From Paenibacillus_I sp035510375 (GTDB lineage Bacteria > Bacillota > Bacilli > Paenibacillales > Paenibacillaceae): a stretch of DNA of 64,000 nucleotides. Numbering within the stretch: the first letter of the stretch is position 1; each line of letters opens with the position of its first letter. A program made the translations under genes and the position numbers. Where the stretch lies: assembly GCF_035510375.1 (NCBI RefSeq), contig NZ_DATKHG010000023.1; one strand, 5' to 3'. Below, piece after piece: positions 26,501 to 34,879 of the stretch. The notes under the pieces were generated by a model, which did no database searches, was not told the origin of the DNA, and saw nothing but the letters and a program-made list of their open reading frames with translations.

Positions 26501-26740
26501 ATGGTTCGGATGGAGGAGTGGCTGCAACATGAATTTCTCGCACAGACCGTTTTCTTTGTGGAGAACCGGGAGCGCGGTCTGTTTTTTCGGGGAAGAAGTC
26601 GATTCAAGGATGTCGAGGTTCTGGTATCCGCGTCGCGCCATGTATGGGTAAGGGAAGCGGGCATCCGGGAGTGGAAACCGACAGGCGTTTATGTGCCGGC
26701 AGATGTGATATCAATTACGGCAAACCATTCAGCAAGGTAG
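26501..26740 (+). CDS. Small protein of unknown function in the transfer operon
   Basis: 79 residues, beta-rich (FLAQTVFFVENRERGLFFRG, VEVLVSASRHVWVR) with no membrane segment. ATG 26501 follows GGGAGGAGAG. Nothing recognised. Confidence 0.55.
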   Translation: MVRMEEWLQHEFLAQTVFFVENRERGLFFRGRSRFKDVEVLVSASRHVWVREAGIREWKPTGVYVPADVISITANHSAR

Positions 26741-26752
26741 GGAGGAAGAGAT

Positions 26753-26935
26753 ATGCGTTCGATTGCATTTGATCCGAAAAAGATGGAACGTCTCGTTCGA
26801 TCCGATGCGTTCCTTCGGTTTGTGGTCGACGATCTGGTTTCCAGATCCCATCCGAGAGAGAAGGCACTGGAAATCGTTTTTAACGGCTATGTACTGGAGG
26901 ACTCGGTGATGGAAGACAAATACAAAGAAGCATAA
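26753..26935 (+). CDS. Small protein of unknown function in the transfer operon
   Basis: 60 residues, mostly helical and charged (FDPKKMERLVRSDAFLRFVV, SHPREKALEIVF). A clean AGGGAGGAAGAG precedes ATG 26753, 12 bases after the upstream gene. Confidence 0.55.
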   Translation: MRSIAFDPKKMERLVRSDAFLRFVVDDLVSRSHPREKALEIVFNGYVLEDSVMEDKYKEA

Positions 26936-26962
26936 TCAGGCGGCGAGCCTGCTGATGAGGGG

Positions 26963-27130
26963 ATGACGATGGAGGTTGTAAAGGATTGGGAGGCGTTGGT
27001 TTCCGACCTGAGGCAGCGCATACAAAACGGCGACGAGTCGTGCCGGCCGCTTCTAGGCAAAGCGGAAGCCGCTTTGAAAGAGGCGCGGGAAAAGAAATCG
27101 ACGCAGGCGCGGGATTGTCATGGAAGTTAG
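26963..27130 (+). CDS. Very small protein, helical, overlapping the M23 gene
   Basis: 55 residues from ATG 26963 (MTMEVVKDWEALVSDLRQR ... ALKEAREKKS), predicted as a coiled helix pair. GAGGGG precedes the start and its stop lies 8 bases inside the next gene, a typical coupling overlap. An alternative start two codons on (MEVVKDW) is possible. Confidence 0.5.
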   Translation: MTMEVVKDWEALVSDLRQRIQNGDESCRPLLGKAEAALKEAREKKSTQARDCHGS

Positions 27131-28079
27131 CGGCCTGATCAAGAAAAGAGCGCTCTGGTGGGTGATCGGCAGTTTAGGGGCTGTCGGCATTGCGATCGCG
27201 CTGCTGTCGATGCTGCTGGTTTTTGCGTTACTTGGCGTTCTGATCAGCTCGTCGGATTCCTCTTCTATGGAAGAGATTCCTGTGCCGGACAATCAAGCCT
27301 TCGATATCCCTGCGCCGCTATTGCCGATCTATATCCAGGCCGAAAACGGGAACGCTTCTTGGGCGCGACTGGCGGCGATTCACAAGGTCGCGACAAACTT
27401 CGGAGCCGAACAGGCCAAACGAATCGATACGATTGGCGGGTTGGGCTTTCCCCGGATGTTGTGGGAAGCGTACAAGTTGGATGGCGACGTAGACGGCAAG
27501 ATCGATCCGGACAATCCGGTTGACGCGATTTTTTCGCTTGCCAACTATTTTCGCTTGAACACCCTTGATACAGATGCAGCACTGGAAGCGTGGTTTTTAA
27601 ACCCGAACGATGCGTCGCTCGTTCGGGTAAAGGAAGCAGAGTATGCCGCCATGCTGATCATGCCGCGAAATTGGCTGTGGCCGGTCATTGGCTATACGAG
27701 CCTGTCCAGTCCGTATGGCACGCGGATTGACCCGGTAACCGGGGAGACCGGCGTGTTTCATGATGGGATCGACATCCCCGCCCCGCGCGGCACCCCGGTC
27801 GTCGCGGCCCAAAACGGGACGGTTGTTCAGGTCAGCAAAAGCAGCAACGGGTACGGCAATCTCATCCGCTTGCAGCATAACGGCGGCATTCAAAGCTTTT
27901 ACGCTCATTTGTCGGGCATTGGCGTCCGCCTCAGTCAGCGGGTGTTGCGAGGCGAGGTGATCGGCTGGGTGGGCAGTACGGGAAAGTCGACAGGACCGCA
28001 TCTGCATTTTGGCATGTCGCAAAACGGACAATCCGTGAATCCGCAAAGCTATTGGAACGATCAAACAGAAGGAGAGTGA
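27120..28079 (+). CDS. Membrane-anchored cell-wall hydrolase (degenerate transglycosylase-like + M23)
   Basis: 319 residues. One membrane helix (residues 13-41) anchors an outward-facing protein. The middle part carries GDVDGKIDPDNPVDAIFSLANYF, the Asp-rich loop of lytic transglycosylases, in a shortened domain. Residues 190-310 form an M23 (LytM-like) endopeptidase with zinc ligands in FHDGIDIPAP and HLHFGMS. Such bifunctional enzymes (compare CwlT, TcpG, TcpI) open peptidoglycan for the conjugation channel. The transglycosylase part looks truncated and may be structural only. ATG 27120 overlaps the preceding stop. Confidence 0.85.
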   Translation: MEVSGLIKKRALWWVIGSLGAVGIAIALLSMLLVFALLGVLISSSDSSSMEEIPVPDNQAFDIPAPLLPIYIQAENGNASWARLAAIHKVATNFGAEQAKRIDTIGGLGFPRMLWEAYKLDGDVDGKIDPDNPVDAIFSLANYFRLNTLDTDAALEAWFLNPNDASLVRVKEAEYAAMLIMPRNWLWPVIGYTSLSSPYGTRIDPVTGETGVFHDGIDIPAPRGTPVVAAQNGTVVQVSKSSNGYGNLIRLQHNGGIQSFYAHLSGIGVRLSQRVLRGEVIGWVGSTGKSTGPHLHFGMSQNGQSVNPQSYWNDQTEGE

Positions 28080-28085
28080 AGGAAG

Positions 28086-28304
28086 ATGCTGGAACAACTG
28101 CTTCGGTTTCGTGAATGTGAGCATCGGGGCGATCTGGACGCCTATGCCCGCGACGTCGCCCGCTGCGGCGGAAATATCATCGGAAGGGAACTGGATGCCG
28201 CCGCCGAAAAGGGGTATCTGACCGTAATGTTTTCAAGCCCGGCGGATCGTGAGGCTTTTTGGGAAAAGTTTAAACAAACTGATTCGGCGCCCTTCTGCTC
28301 CTAA
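28086..28304 (+). CDS. Small protein, intact paralogue of the broken copy near 53 kb
   Basis: 72 residues: RECEHRGDLDAYARDV, then CGGNIIGREL and a C-terminal part with ADREAFWEKFKQT and APFC. ATG 28086 follows GGAGAGTGAAGGAAG. The same layout with the same spacing occurs at 52987 with an internal stop. The two conserved Cys (in ECEH and PFC) could bind metal. Function unknown; last gene before the terminator of the conjugation operon. Confidence 0.6.
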   Translation: MLEQLLRFRECEHRGDLDAYARDVARCGGNIIGRELDAAAEKGYLTVMFSSPADREAFWEKFKQTDSAPFCS

Positions 28305-28332
28305 GCAGGCAGAGGACAGCCGGACCGCATCC

Positions 28333-28362
28333 ATGGCTCTCGAAATAGAGGGCTATTTTTTG
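28333..28362 (+). terminator. Terminator of the conjugation operon
   Basis: ATGGCTCTC and GAGGGCTAT form a 9-pair stem (two G-U pairs) with a GAAATA-type loop, followed by a T run. Confidence 0.6.
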
Positions 28363-28443
28363 TGTCAAAAAAACAATAAAGGAGCTGCAGCGCATGGGAA
28401 AACCAACTGAAAAAGTAATCACGCGCGGGGTGCAAACCTGAAT

Positions 28444-28668
28444 TTGCCGCCGGTCGTCATGAATCTGTTCTTTCGGAAAGCGGAGTCGTTTTTGCCCAAA
28501 CATGATTTTCTCGTTTTTGAACCGCAGGGAAACCGCGTTGTTGTCAGCGATGGGAATGGCAAGAAGCTTAACGAGATGCAAATGACGCTGCCGGAGAAGG
28601 TATGGGTGAAGTCGGATGATTACGGCGACAAATGGGTCATTACGGCGTTGTTGTCTCGAGAGTATTGA
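28444..28668 (+). CDS. Small beta-rich protein of unknown function
   Basis: 74 residues, possibly from the in-frame ATG at 28459 (MNLFFRKAESFLPKHDFLVF). A 15-codon reading frame at 28394-28441 with its own AAAGGAG ends three bases before, so translation may be coupled to this leader peptide, or the two may be halves of one frameshifted gene. No family recognised. Flanked by terminators on both sides, so it is a unit on its own. Confidence 0.5.
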   Translation: MPPVVMNLFFRKAESFLPKHDFLVFEPQGNRVVVSDGNGKKLNEMQMTLPEKVWVKSDDYGDKWVITALLSREY

Positions 28669-28685
28669 AATACAAAAACAAAAAA

Positions 28686-28719
28686 ACGGCTGACCCGCTA
28701 ATGGCGCAGCCGTTTTTTT
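28686..28719 (+). terminator. Strong terminator before the methyltransferase block
   Basis: ACGGCTG and CAGCCGT pair around a 14-base loop, followed by seven T. Confidence 0.75.
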
Positions 28720-28752
28720 GCGCCCATTTTTGCGCTCAGGGAGGTGATTGGA

Positions 28753-30093
28753 ATGCAGCTATGGGGACCGTGTATCGATTTGTTTTGCGGCGCGGGCGGG
28801 TTATCCTGCGGCTTCATGCAAGCGGGCTTTGATATCCGGGTCGGCATCGATGTGGATGCGTCGGCGCTGCTGACGTTTGAGCGCAATCATTCGCAGGCTA
28901 TGGCGATCAAGGAAGACGTCGCCCGGTTGACGGGAGACAAACTCCGGGAGCTTGCGCGAAGCGAGACAGTGCTTGGCATGATCGGCGGGCCTCCCTGCCA
29001 GGGATTTTCGCTCGCCGGAAACCACGATCCGGATGATGTCCGAAACCTGCTGCCTTATGAATACGCCCGGCTGCTGAAGGAAGTAAGACCCGCCTTTTTT
29101 CTGATGGAAAACGTAAAGGGGCTGCTCAGCAAAAAGCAGCGTATTCATTTTGACGCCATACGCGAGCTGTTTTCGGCGGCAGGCTACAGGCTGGAGTGGA
29201 AACTTCTTAACGCCTGGGATTACGGCGTAGCGCAGACGCGGGAGCGGGTGTTTATCGTCGGGTTCCGAACGGATTTGGAGGCCTCCTTTGACTGGCCCCC
29301 GCCCGATCCCACGCGCCCAGTGCTGCGCGATGCGATCGGGGATCTGCCGGAGCCGGTGGAGAACGAAACGACGATGGTGAACCATACGCTGTCCGATCCC
29401 CGACCGGTCTCGATGGTGAACCGGCTGAAGAATGCCGGGAAGGGCATTGCGATGTTCGACTGCAAGGTGCAGGACTGGGAGCAGCCTTGCAAAACAGTTA
29501 CCGCGCATTTGTCGAAGGATGTCGATCTTGCCCATCCGGGCTTGCCGCCGAACCATGCCGGTCATCTTTTTCCCAATGTGTGTAAAGAGAGCCGTTACGA
29601 TCAGACGAACCGAAGGGCAGGATGGGAGGATCCTTCCTTTACGATAACCGCGCACAGCCGTTCAGCGGGGCTGCATCCGAATCACGGGCCGGTGCCTACG
29701 GATCCGGCTCGGATTCTTCATCTGGTTTCACAAGCGGATGCGGACGGGGTTATTCCGCTGGAGGCACTCGAGATGGAAATGCCAACGCGGGTTCGGGGAC
29801 TCAAAGGACGTCAAAAAGTCGGTTCGTGGAAAAAGCCGAATCCAACGATTACGGCGAATGCCGGTTTTTATGCCGGCGCGCATTATCATCCGGAGTTGGC
29901 CCGTCCCCGGCGTTTTACGGTGCGCGAGTGCGCCCGGATTCAGTCATTTCCGGACACCTTTGTGTTTTACGGAAGCTTAAGCGCGCAGTATCGGCAAGTC
30001 GGAAACGCAGTGCCGCCCAAGCTAGCCTATGCGTTGGCGCGGCAAATCGCGAGGGCGTTGGGGTATCCGGCAGAGAGGGGAGGCGAAGTCTAA
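28753..30093 (+). CDS. DNA (cytosine-5) methyltransferase
   Basis: About 446 residues with the C5 methylase motifs in order: I DLFCGAGGLS, IV GGPPCQGFS (catalytic Cys), VI ENVKGL, VIII QTRERVFIVG and X YRQVGNAVPPKLA. It methylates cytosine in double-stranded DNA; the target sequence cannot be read from the protein. No restriction nuclease gene is adjacent, so it is an orphan enzyme of the element and may protect incoming DNA from host restriction. ATG 28753 lies 6 bases after GGGAGGTGA; a GTG at 28744 lies inside that site. Confidence 0.93.
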   Translation: MQLWGPCIDLFCGAGGLSCGFMQAGFDIRVGIDVDASALLTFERNHSQAMAIKEDVARLTGDKLRELARSETVLGMIGGPPCQGFSLAGNHDPDDVRNLLPYEYARLLKEVRPAFFLMENVKGLLSKKQRIHFDAIRELFSAAGYRLEWKLLNAWDYGVAQTRERVFIVGFRTDLEASFDWPPPDPTRPVLRDAIGDLPEPVENETTMVNHTLSDPRPVSMVNRLKNAGKGIAMFDCKVQDWEQPCKTVTAHLSKDVDLAHPGLPPNHAGHLFPNVCKESRYDQTNRRAGWEDPSFTITAHSRSAGLHPNHGPVPTDPARILHLVSQADADGVIPLEALEMEMPTRVRGLKGRQKVGSWKKPNPTITANAGFYAGAHYHPELARPRRFTVRECARIQSFPDTFVFYGSLSAQYRQVGNAVPPKLAYALARQIARALGYPAERGGEV

Positions 30094-30317
30094 TGAGCCA
30101 GTGTTTGCTTTTTATCGAAACGATGCCGGTCAGTCTTCATATCGTCCAGGTTCATACGAAGGACAAGCGGGACGGCATTCCGGTGACCGTTCATGTCCGC
30201 CGGGACAAGCCGAACCAATGGCAGTGGCAATTTGAGACCGCGCAGGGAAAAAGCAAGTGGCATAACGGCGACCTGGATGAGCTCAAAAACTACTGGCGGG
30301 CGCTGTCGCTTTTGTAA
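30093..30317 (+). CDS. Small protein of unknown function between two methyltransferases
   Basis: 74 residues with a beta-hairpin-rich pattern (VQVHTKDKRDGIPVTVHVRR, then QWQWQFETAQGK). Its ATG overlaps the methyltransferase TAA (TAATG), a tight coupling. No domain recognised. Confidence 0.55.
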   Translation: MSQCLLFIETMPVSLHIVQVHTKDKRDGIPVTVHVRRDKPNQWQWQFETAQGKSKWHNGDLDELKNYWRALSLL

Positions 30318-30330
30318 AGAAGAGAGGAGC

Positions 30331-30600
30331 GTGAATGTGCGGCATTTGCAATTATACGTCAAAGAAATCTATGGCGTTTATCAGGTTATCGGCGTTGAGC
30401 CGGGGAAAGACGTATATGCTCTGGGCAGCCGGGAGAACGCGCAAGATGCGATTCGCCATGCTTTGGAATACGCCCGTTTGCTTGGCGTGTCCGAGCAGGA
30501 AGTTTATTTTTGCGGGCATTCGATTCCGCAGTTGGCGGTGCTCGGAGCCGGATTTTTAGAATTCCTTACAAAAAATGAAGGAGAGGATCGCCATTGCTGA
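30331..30600 (+). CDS. Small protein of unknown function overlapping the Dam-type gene
   Basis: 89 residues from GTG 30331 (AGAGGAG upstream): LQLYVKEIYGVYQVIGVEPG, GSRENAQDAIRHALEYARLL, EQEVYFCGHS. It looks like a compact alpha/beta domain. Its stop lies 6 bases inside the next gene. Confidence 0.55.
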   Translation: MNVRHLQLYVKEIYGVYQVIGVEPGKDVYALGSRENAQDAIRHALEYARLLGVSEQEVYFCGHSIPQLAVLGAGFLEFLTKNEGEDRHC

Positions 30601-31394
30601 AAAGTCCGATTCGCTGGCAAGGCGGCAAGTCGCGGCTTCGCGAGGACATTATCCGCCGGTTTCCGCCTCATGTGGTCTATGCGGAAGTGTTCGGCGGCGG
30701 GGGCTGGGTGCTGTTTGGGAAAGAACGGTCTAAAGTGGAAGTGTACTCGGACATCAACGCGGAGCTTGTTAATTTTTTCAGGGTCATTCAAGAGGATTGG
30801 GAGTCGCTGGCCAAAAGGTTCGAATGGGCGCTTTATGCCCGCGACGAGTTTCAGCGCATTCTGAACCGGCGAAACGAAGAGCGCGATCCCGTCACCCGCG
30901 CTTACGATTTTTATTACCGTGTGTATTCCCATTTCGGTGGCAAATACAACGACTGCGACGATTGGGGGTATACTCGCAGCAAACCGGCCTACGACCTGAG
31001 TAAAGTAAAGGAAAAGTTCAAACTGGCGCATGAACGGCTGATCGGGGTGTACATCGAGAACCGTTCATTCGAAGAAGTTATCCCGCGATACGATTCGCCG
31101 GATAGCTTTTTTTATTGCGATCCGCCCTATCTCGGGCTTTCCGGTTATCTGTACAAGTTTGATGAAACGCATCACCGGAGGCTGCGCGAATTGCTCGGCG
31201 GGATCAAGGGCAAGTTCCTGCTCAGCATCAACGATCACCCGCTCATTCGGGAATGGTATGCGCCGTACGTAATCGAGAGCGTGGAAACCCGCTATACGAT
31301 CGCCAAGCAGCAGAAAGGGCGGCAGCCGGCAAAAGAACTGCTCATTAGCAATTATGCGCTTCATGGCGGGCAAGAAAGCGGGACTACTTCATGA
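30594..31394 (+). CDS. Dam-type adenine-N6 DNA methyltransferase (D12 class)
   Basis: 266 residues. SAM-binding motif in IRWQGGKSRLRED and EVFGGGGWVLFGK, catalytic motif DPPY in FFYCDPPYLGLSGY. The D12 class methylates adenine, as in Dam. No cognate nuclease is nearby, so together with the upstream cytosine enzyme it is an orphan pair. TTG 30594 follows GAAGGAGAGG. Confidence 0.92.
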   Translation: MLKSPIRWQGGKSRLREDIIRRFPPHVVYAEVFGGGGWVLFGKERSKVEVYSDINAELVNFFRVIQEDWESLAKRFEWALYARDEFQRILNRRNEERDPVTRAYDFYYRVYSHFGGKYNDCDDWGYTRSKPAYDLSKVKEKFKLAHERLIGVYIENRSFEEVIPRYDSPDSFFYCDPPYLGLSGYLYKFDETHHRRLRELLGGIKGKFLLSINDHPLIREWYAPYVIESVETRYTIAKQQKGRQPAKELLISNYALHGGQESGTTS

Positions 31395-31442
31395 AGATGG
31401 AAGCTGTTTTAGATCGGTTTCTAACGAAAGGATGAAAAACGA

Positions 31443-31643
31443 ATGACTGATCAGGTTCGTATCGAGCCGAGGGGTGAAAAGTTTGCCGTAGTGCTGCATC
31501 ACGGCGGATCGACGCAGGAAATGGATGTGCGCGACACGTATCGAGATGCGGAAAATTTTGCTTTTTATGTGGCGCGCCGCGTCAAGCTGGATGTTTATTT
31601 CCTGGGGCAAATCATCGACGGAAGGAAGGGTCAGACATGGTGA
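31443..31643 (+). CDS. Small protein of unknown function
   Basis: 66 residues (RIEPRGEKFAVVLHHGGSTQ, YFLGQIIDGRKG). ATG 31443 follows AAAGGATG. Overlaps the next gene by 7 bases. Confidence 0.5.
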   Translation: MTDQVRIEPRGEKFAVVLHHGGSTQEMDVRDTYRDAENFAFYVARRVKLDVYFLGQIIDGRKGQTW

Positions 31644-31834
31644 GAGTGCCTAAAAACGTATTGGAAGGACTGGAGGCGGTACGCCGGTTAGGGCCGGTCA
31701 ACATGCTGGATCGTCCGGGTGTAGTTTATTGGGCGGATAAACTTGGGTTTTCAGAAACGTCACAATGGATTCGGGACAATCCGAAAAAGTATGCGGAAGG
31801 CGTATTTACCGGATTTGAGGCCGAATCGTCATAA
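31637..31834 (+). CDS. Small DUF5049-like protein
   Basis: 65 residues with the pattern VPKNVLEGLEAVR...TNMLD-like VNMLDRPGVV...WIRDNPKKYAEGVFTGFE. This is the layout of the short phage/mobile-element family DUF5049, function unknown. ATG 31637 follows GGAAGGG. Confidence 0.6.
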   Translation: MVRVPKNVLEGLEAVRRLGPVNMLDRPGVVYWADKLGFSETSQWIRDNPKKYAEGVFTGFEAESS

Positions 31835-31875
31835 ATATCCGACGCCATCGGCCGATTGGAAGGGAGGCGGTTGTC

Positions 31876-33444
31876 TTGCAAGTGGTTTTGTTTCGTCCCC
31901 ATCAACGCCAGCGGCAAGCTTGGGTCGATCGGCTGCGACAATCGGGTTACGACATCAAATTTGTTCATGACCCGGAGCGGATGACCGAGGAGACGGATTT
32001 TATCGTCATTGATACGGCGGTCGGGAAATGGAAGGACTATGTCCGGCTGCTTAAGGGACGGGGAGCGCCCATTGTATTGCTGGTGGACAGCGATGCGCAG
32101 TTATCGGAGATTGAGATCGCTTCGCTTGGAGCAGTCGGAGCGGTGATGCAGGAGGAGGAGACGGACCGCGTCTTTGCCAAATTCAAGCGCCCGAAAGAAA
32201 GCGGTCTGACGAATCGGCCAGAAGCCGAAACGCTGGCTGCGTTTCCACAGTACGGGAGATCGCTGGTGTTGGCGGCGGAAGAGTCTTTTTCGATGGAACC
32301 GCAACAGGCAGATTTGATTCGTAAACGGGAGAAAGAGTCAGAATCAACGGCCGCCGACCTGGAAAGCGAACAGGGGATTCAGCGTGAAAAGACAATGGGC
32401 AGTACGCTTTCACAGCGAAAAGAAGCAAGGCAGAGATCAGCGGAACGTTTTTCCACAAAGAACATTTCTGAAATTCATGAAGATTCCGCCCTTGCTCCAA
32501 ATGAGGATCCCATGCAGGATGGCGGAATTTCAAAACCGGATCAGCCAGAAGACAGGGAGCAAGGGCTGTGGGACAACCTGGTGAAGGGACAACAAATTAC
32601 AACGGACGAGGAAACAGCGGTGACGCAAGGTGTTCCGCAGTCAACGCCGCGCTTTTTGCCTCCGAAAAGCCGGGATCTCCCATCGGTCGCGGCTGTTTAT
32701 GCGGCCAAAGGCGGTGTGGGCAAAACGACGTTTCTTTTGCACTTGGCTGCGGTATTGGCAAAGGAAGAACGCCGGGTTTGCGTTCTTGATCTGGATCTGA
32801 TGCACGGAACGGTAGCTTCTATGCTGCAAATCCAACCGAACAAAACGATCGTCGATCTGGTTCGCCGGATCGATGATCCGAAAGCGAGCCGAGCCTGTCT
32901 TCTCCAAACGAAGATGGGCTTTTCCATTGTCGCCGCGCCTTTGCAACCTGGAGCGTACCGGATACAGCGGGAACAGCTCTTGGCAATCCTGCGATTCTTG
33001 AAAGAGGAAACGGACATCGTGCTGATCGATACGCCTGTCCATTTCGACGGCCTAATCAAGTTAGCCTTGGAGCAGACAGAGCAGTTACTCCTGATGACAA
33101 CCGATGAACCGGCCAGCATGGAGAGCCTTGTGCGCATGAAGCCGCTGCTCAGCAGCCTTCGGCCGACGCCAGAGACTTACACGGTTTGGACCCGACTTAC
33201 GGAACAGCCGCCAAAGGAGCAGTGTCGTGAGAACATACCGTGGCCGGTGATTTTGGAATTGCCGGAAGATCCAACGATCGGCAAGGCGGCTCGGAGCGGA
33301 CAATTGATCGCAAGTTCGCCTTGCAGTCCGTATCGCCTGCGGGTGAAACAGTTTGCGGATCGATGGCTGGGTATGGAGCCGGAACGGTCCGGCTACAAAC
33401 GGAACCTGTTGATGCGGTTGCTGTCCAACCGGAAGTCCATATGA
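31876..33444 (+). CDS. TadZ/CpaE-like protein: receiver-like domain + MinD/ParA ATPase
   Basis: 522 residues. The N-terminal 110 residues have a response-receiver fold pattern (VVLFRPHQRQRQAW, FIVIDTAVG, VLLVDSDAQ) without a clear full phosphorylation pocket. Residues 115-265 are a disordered charged linker. The C-terminal part is a MinD-type ATPase with the deviant Walker A AAKGGVGKTTFLL, and CVLDLDLMHG. This layout is that of TadZ/CpaE, which marks the site of Tad pilus assembly at the membrane. TTG 31876 follows GGAAGGGAGG. It heads the pilus block. Confidence 0.8.
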   Translation: MQVVLFRPHQRQRQAWVDRLRQSGYDIKFVHDPERMTEETDFIVIDTAVGKWKDYVRLLKGRGAPIVLLVDSDAQLSEIEIASLGAVGAVMQEEETDRVFAKFKRPKESGLTNRPEAETLAAFPQYGRSLVLAAEESFSMEPQQADLIRKREKESESTAADLESEQGIQREKTMGSTLSQRKEARQRSAERFSTKNISEIHEDSALAPNEDPMQDGGISKPDQPEDREQGLWDNLVKGQQITTDEETAVTQGVPQSTPRFLPPKSRDLPSVAAVYAAKGGVGKTTFLLHLAAVLAKEERRVCVLDLDLMHGTVASMLQIQPNKTIVDLVRRIDDPKASRACLLQTKMGFSIVAAPLQPGAYRIQREQLLAILRFLKEETDIVLIDTPVHFDGLIKLALEQTEQLLLMTTDEPASMESLVRMKPLLSSLRPTPETYTVWTRLTEQPPKEQCRENIPWPVILELPEDPTIGKAARSGQLIASSPCSPYRLRVKQFADRWLGMEPERSGYKRNLLMRLLSNRKSI

Positions 33445-33470
33445 AAACAATATGAGAGGCGGTGAAAGAC

Positions 33471-33701
33471 ATGAAAGTGCTCGAAGCGGAAGCAGCCCGC
33501 CCCATGAACGCAAGAGGCGGCTTGTATGTTCTGATCGAAGGGACGCAAGAGGAGATTTATAAGGGGACGTCGGATCGTCTGGCGGTTGAGACCGCCAACC
33601 GTCTCGGTTGGAAGGGCGACGGTCAAGCGACCATCGGCATCCCGACACGGGAAGGCGTCGACCTGTACACGCGCGCGTACTGGTTTCACGAAAAGCGATA
33701 A
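33471..33701 (+). CDS. Small protein of unknown function
   Basis: 76 residues (LYVLIEGTQEEIYKGTSDR, ETANRLGWKGDG). GAGAGGCGG lies before it; an in-frame GTG at 33462 is possible. Found inside the pilus operon. Confidence 0.5.
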   Translation: MKVLEAEAARPMNARGGLYVLIEGTQEEIYKGTSDRLAVETANRLGWKGDGQATIGIPTREGVDLYTRAYWFHEKR

Positions 33702-33728
33702 GTCGCTTTTTGATAAACAGAAGGGAGA

Positions 33729-34865
33729 ATGATTGAGGCCATGATCAGCCGAAAACAGAAACGAATCATTTTTGCAGCCATTGTTGGAGGACTGCTGTTG
33801 CTCCTGTTTGCGCTGGCTCTTGTTTTGTATTTTCAAGCGAAGCAAGCCAGCTTTCAACAACAGCTCCAGTCCGAATACGAAGCGAAGATCAAGAAATCGG
33901 AGACGATGGAACAGGCCGCAAAAACAAGGATTTTGGCGGCCGCTCGGAGCATTCCATCCGGAACGACCCTTCAGGCGGAGGATGTGAAGGCGGTGGAGGT
34001 GCCCGCCGATCAGGCGTCTTCCGGGAGTCTCAAGGAATCAAGCGCGGCGGTCGGCAAAATCACCAAGATCGATTTGCAGCCGAACACCCCGCTCGTTGCT
34101 TCGATGCTGTTTGAAGACATGCCGATTGCGAGAGATATACGGATGCAAGAATTTAATGTCATACAGTTGCCTTCGAATCTGCAAAAAGGACAATTTGTCG
34201 ATGTTCGGATCAACTTCCCGACCGGAGAGGATTTTATCGTCCTTAGTAAAAAGAAAGTCCGGGAACTGTCCGGCACGATCGTTTGGTACGAAATGAACGA
34301 AACCGAAATCATGAGGGCTTCCAGCGCCATTATCGACGCCTATTTGCAAGGAGCCAAGCTGTATGCGCTGACCTATGTCGATCCGGGATTGCAGGAAGCG
34401 GCGGTTGCCAACTATCCGTCCAACCCGAAGGTACTGGATTTAATGCAACGAGATCCGAACATTTTGGAAGAAGCGAAAACCGCACTCGCCCGAGGGCTCC
34501 GTACAACGCTCGACAACAACCTGAAAGCGATGAGCGACACGGACAAAATGCGGGTAACAAGTGGAAGTGTCACCGTTCAGCAGCAACTGCAAAACGAACG
34601 CATTACGACGAAGCAGAATAATGAGTTCCGGTTGAGCGCGCAGCAGCAGGTCCAGCGAACCGCCGTGGAACAACAAAGTTCAACGAACCAAACGAAACCG
34701 AATCAAAATGAGTCCGCTACTCAGCCGAGTGCGCCGGCCTTGCCCGATCCGGCAATAGAAACGCCGACACCGGCTCCGGCCCAGAAACCGGGCGATGTCA
34801 AAGAGCCGCCCAAAACGGACCGGCTTAAAGATGTGTTCAATCAACCGAAGACCGGCGGTTCATAA
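33729..34865 (+). CDS. CpaB/RcpC-like pilus assembly protein with SAF domain
   Basis: About 378 residues. One N-terminal membrane helix (IIFAAIVGGLLLLLFALALVL in pieces), then a SAF domain beginning with AARSIPSGTTLQAEDV and GKITKIDLQPNTPL, the pattern shared by CpaB and flagellar FlgA. The C-terminal 110 residues are disordered and rich in Gln, Thr and Pro. CpaB proteins line the outer part of Tad secretion machines. Start could be ATG 33729 or ATG 33741; spacing to AGAAGGGAG does not decide. Confidence 0.8.
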   Translation: MIEAMISRKQKRIIFAAIVGGLLLLLFALALVLYFQAKQASFQQQLQSEYEAKIKKSETMEQAAKTRILAAARSIPSGTTLQAEDVKAVEVPADQASSGSLKESSAAVGKITKIDLQPNTPLVASMLFEDMPIARDIRMQEFNVIQLPSNLQKGQFVDVRINFPTGEDFIVLSKKKVRELSGTIVWYEMNETEIMRASSAIIDAYLQGAKLYALTYVDPGLQEAAVANYPSNPKVLDLMQRDPNILEEAKTALARGLRTTLDNNLKAMSDTDKMRVTSGSVTVQQQLQNERITTKQNNEFRLSAQQQVQRTAVEQQSSTNQTKPNQNESATQPSAPALPDPAIETPTPAPAQKPGDVKEPPKTDRLKDVFNQPKTGGS

Positions 34866-34879
34866 GGAAGGAGGCCGAC

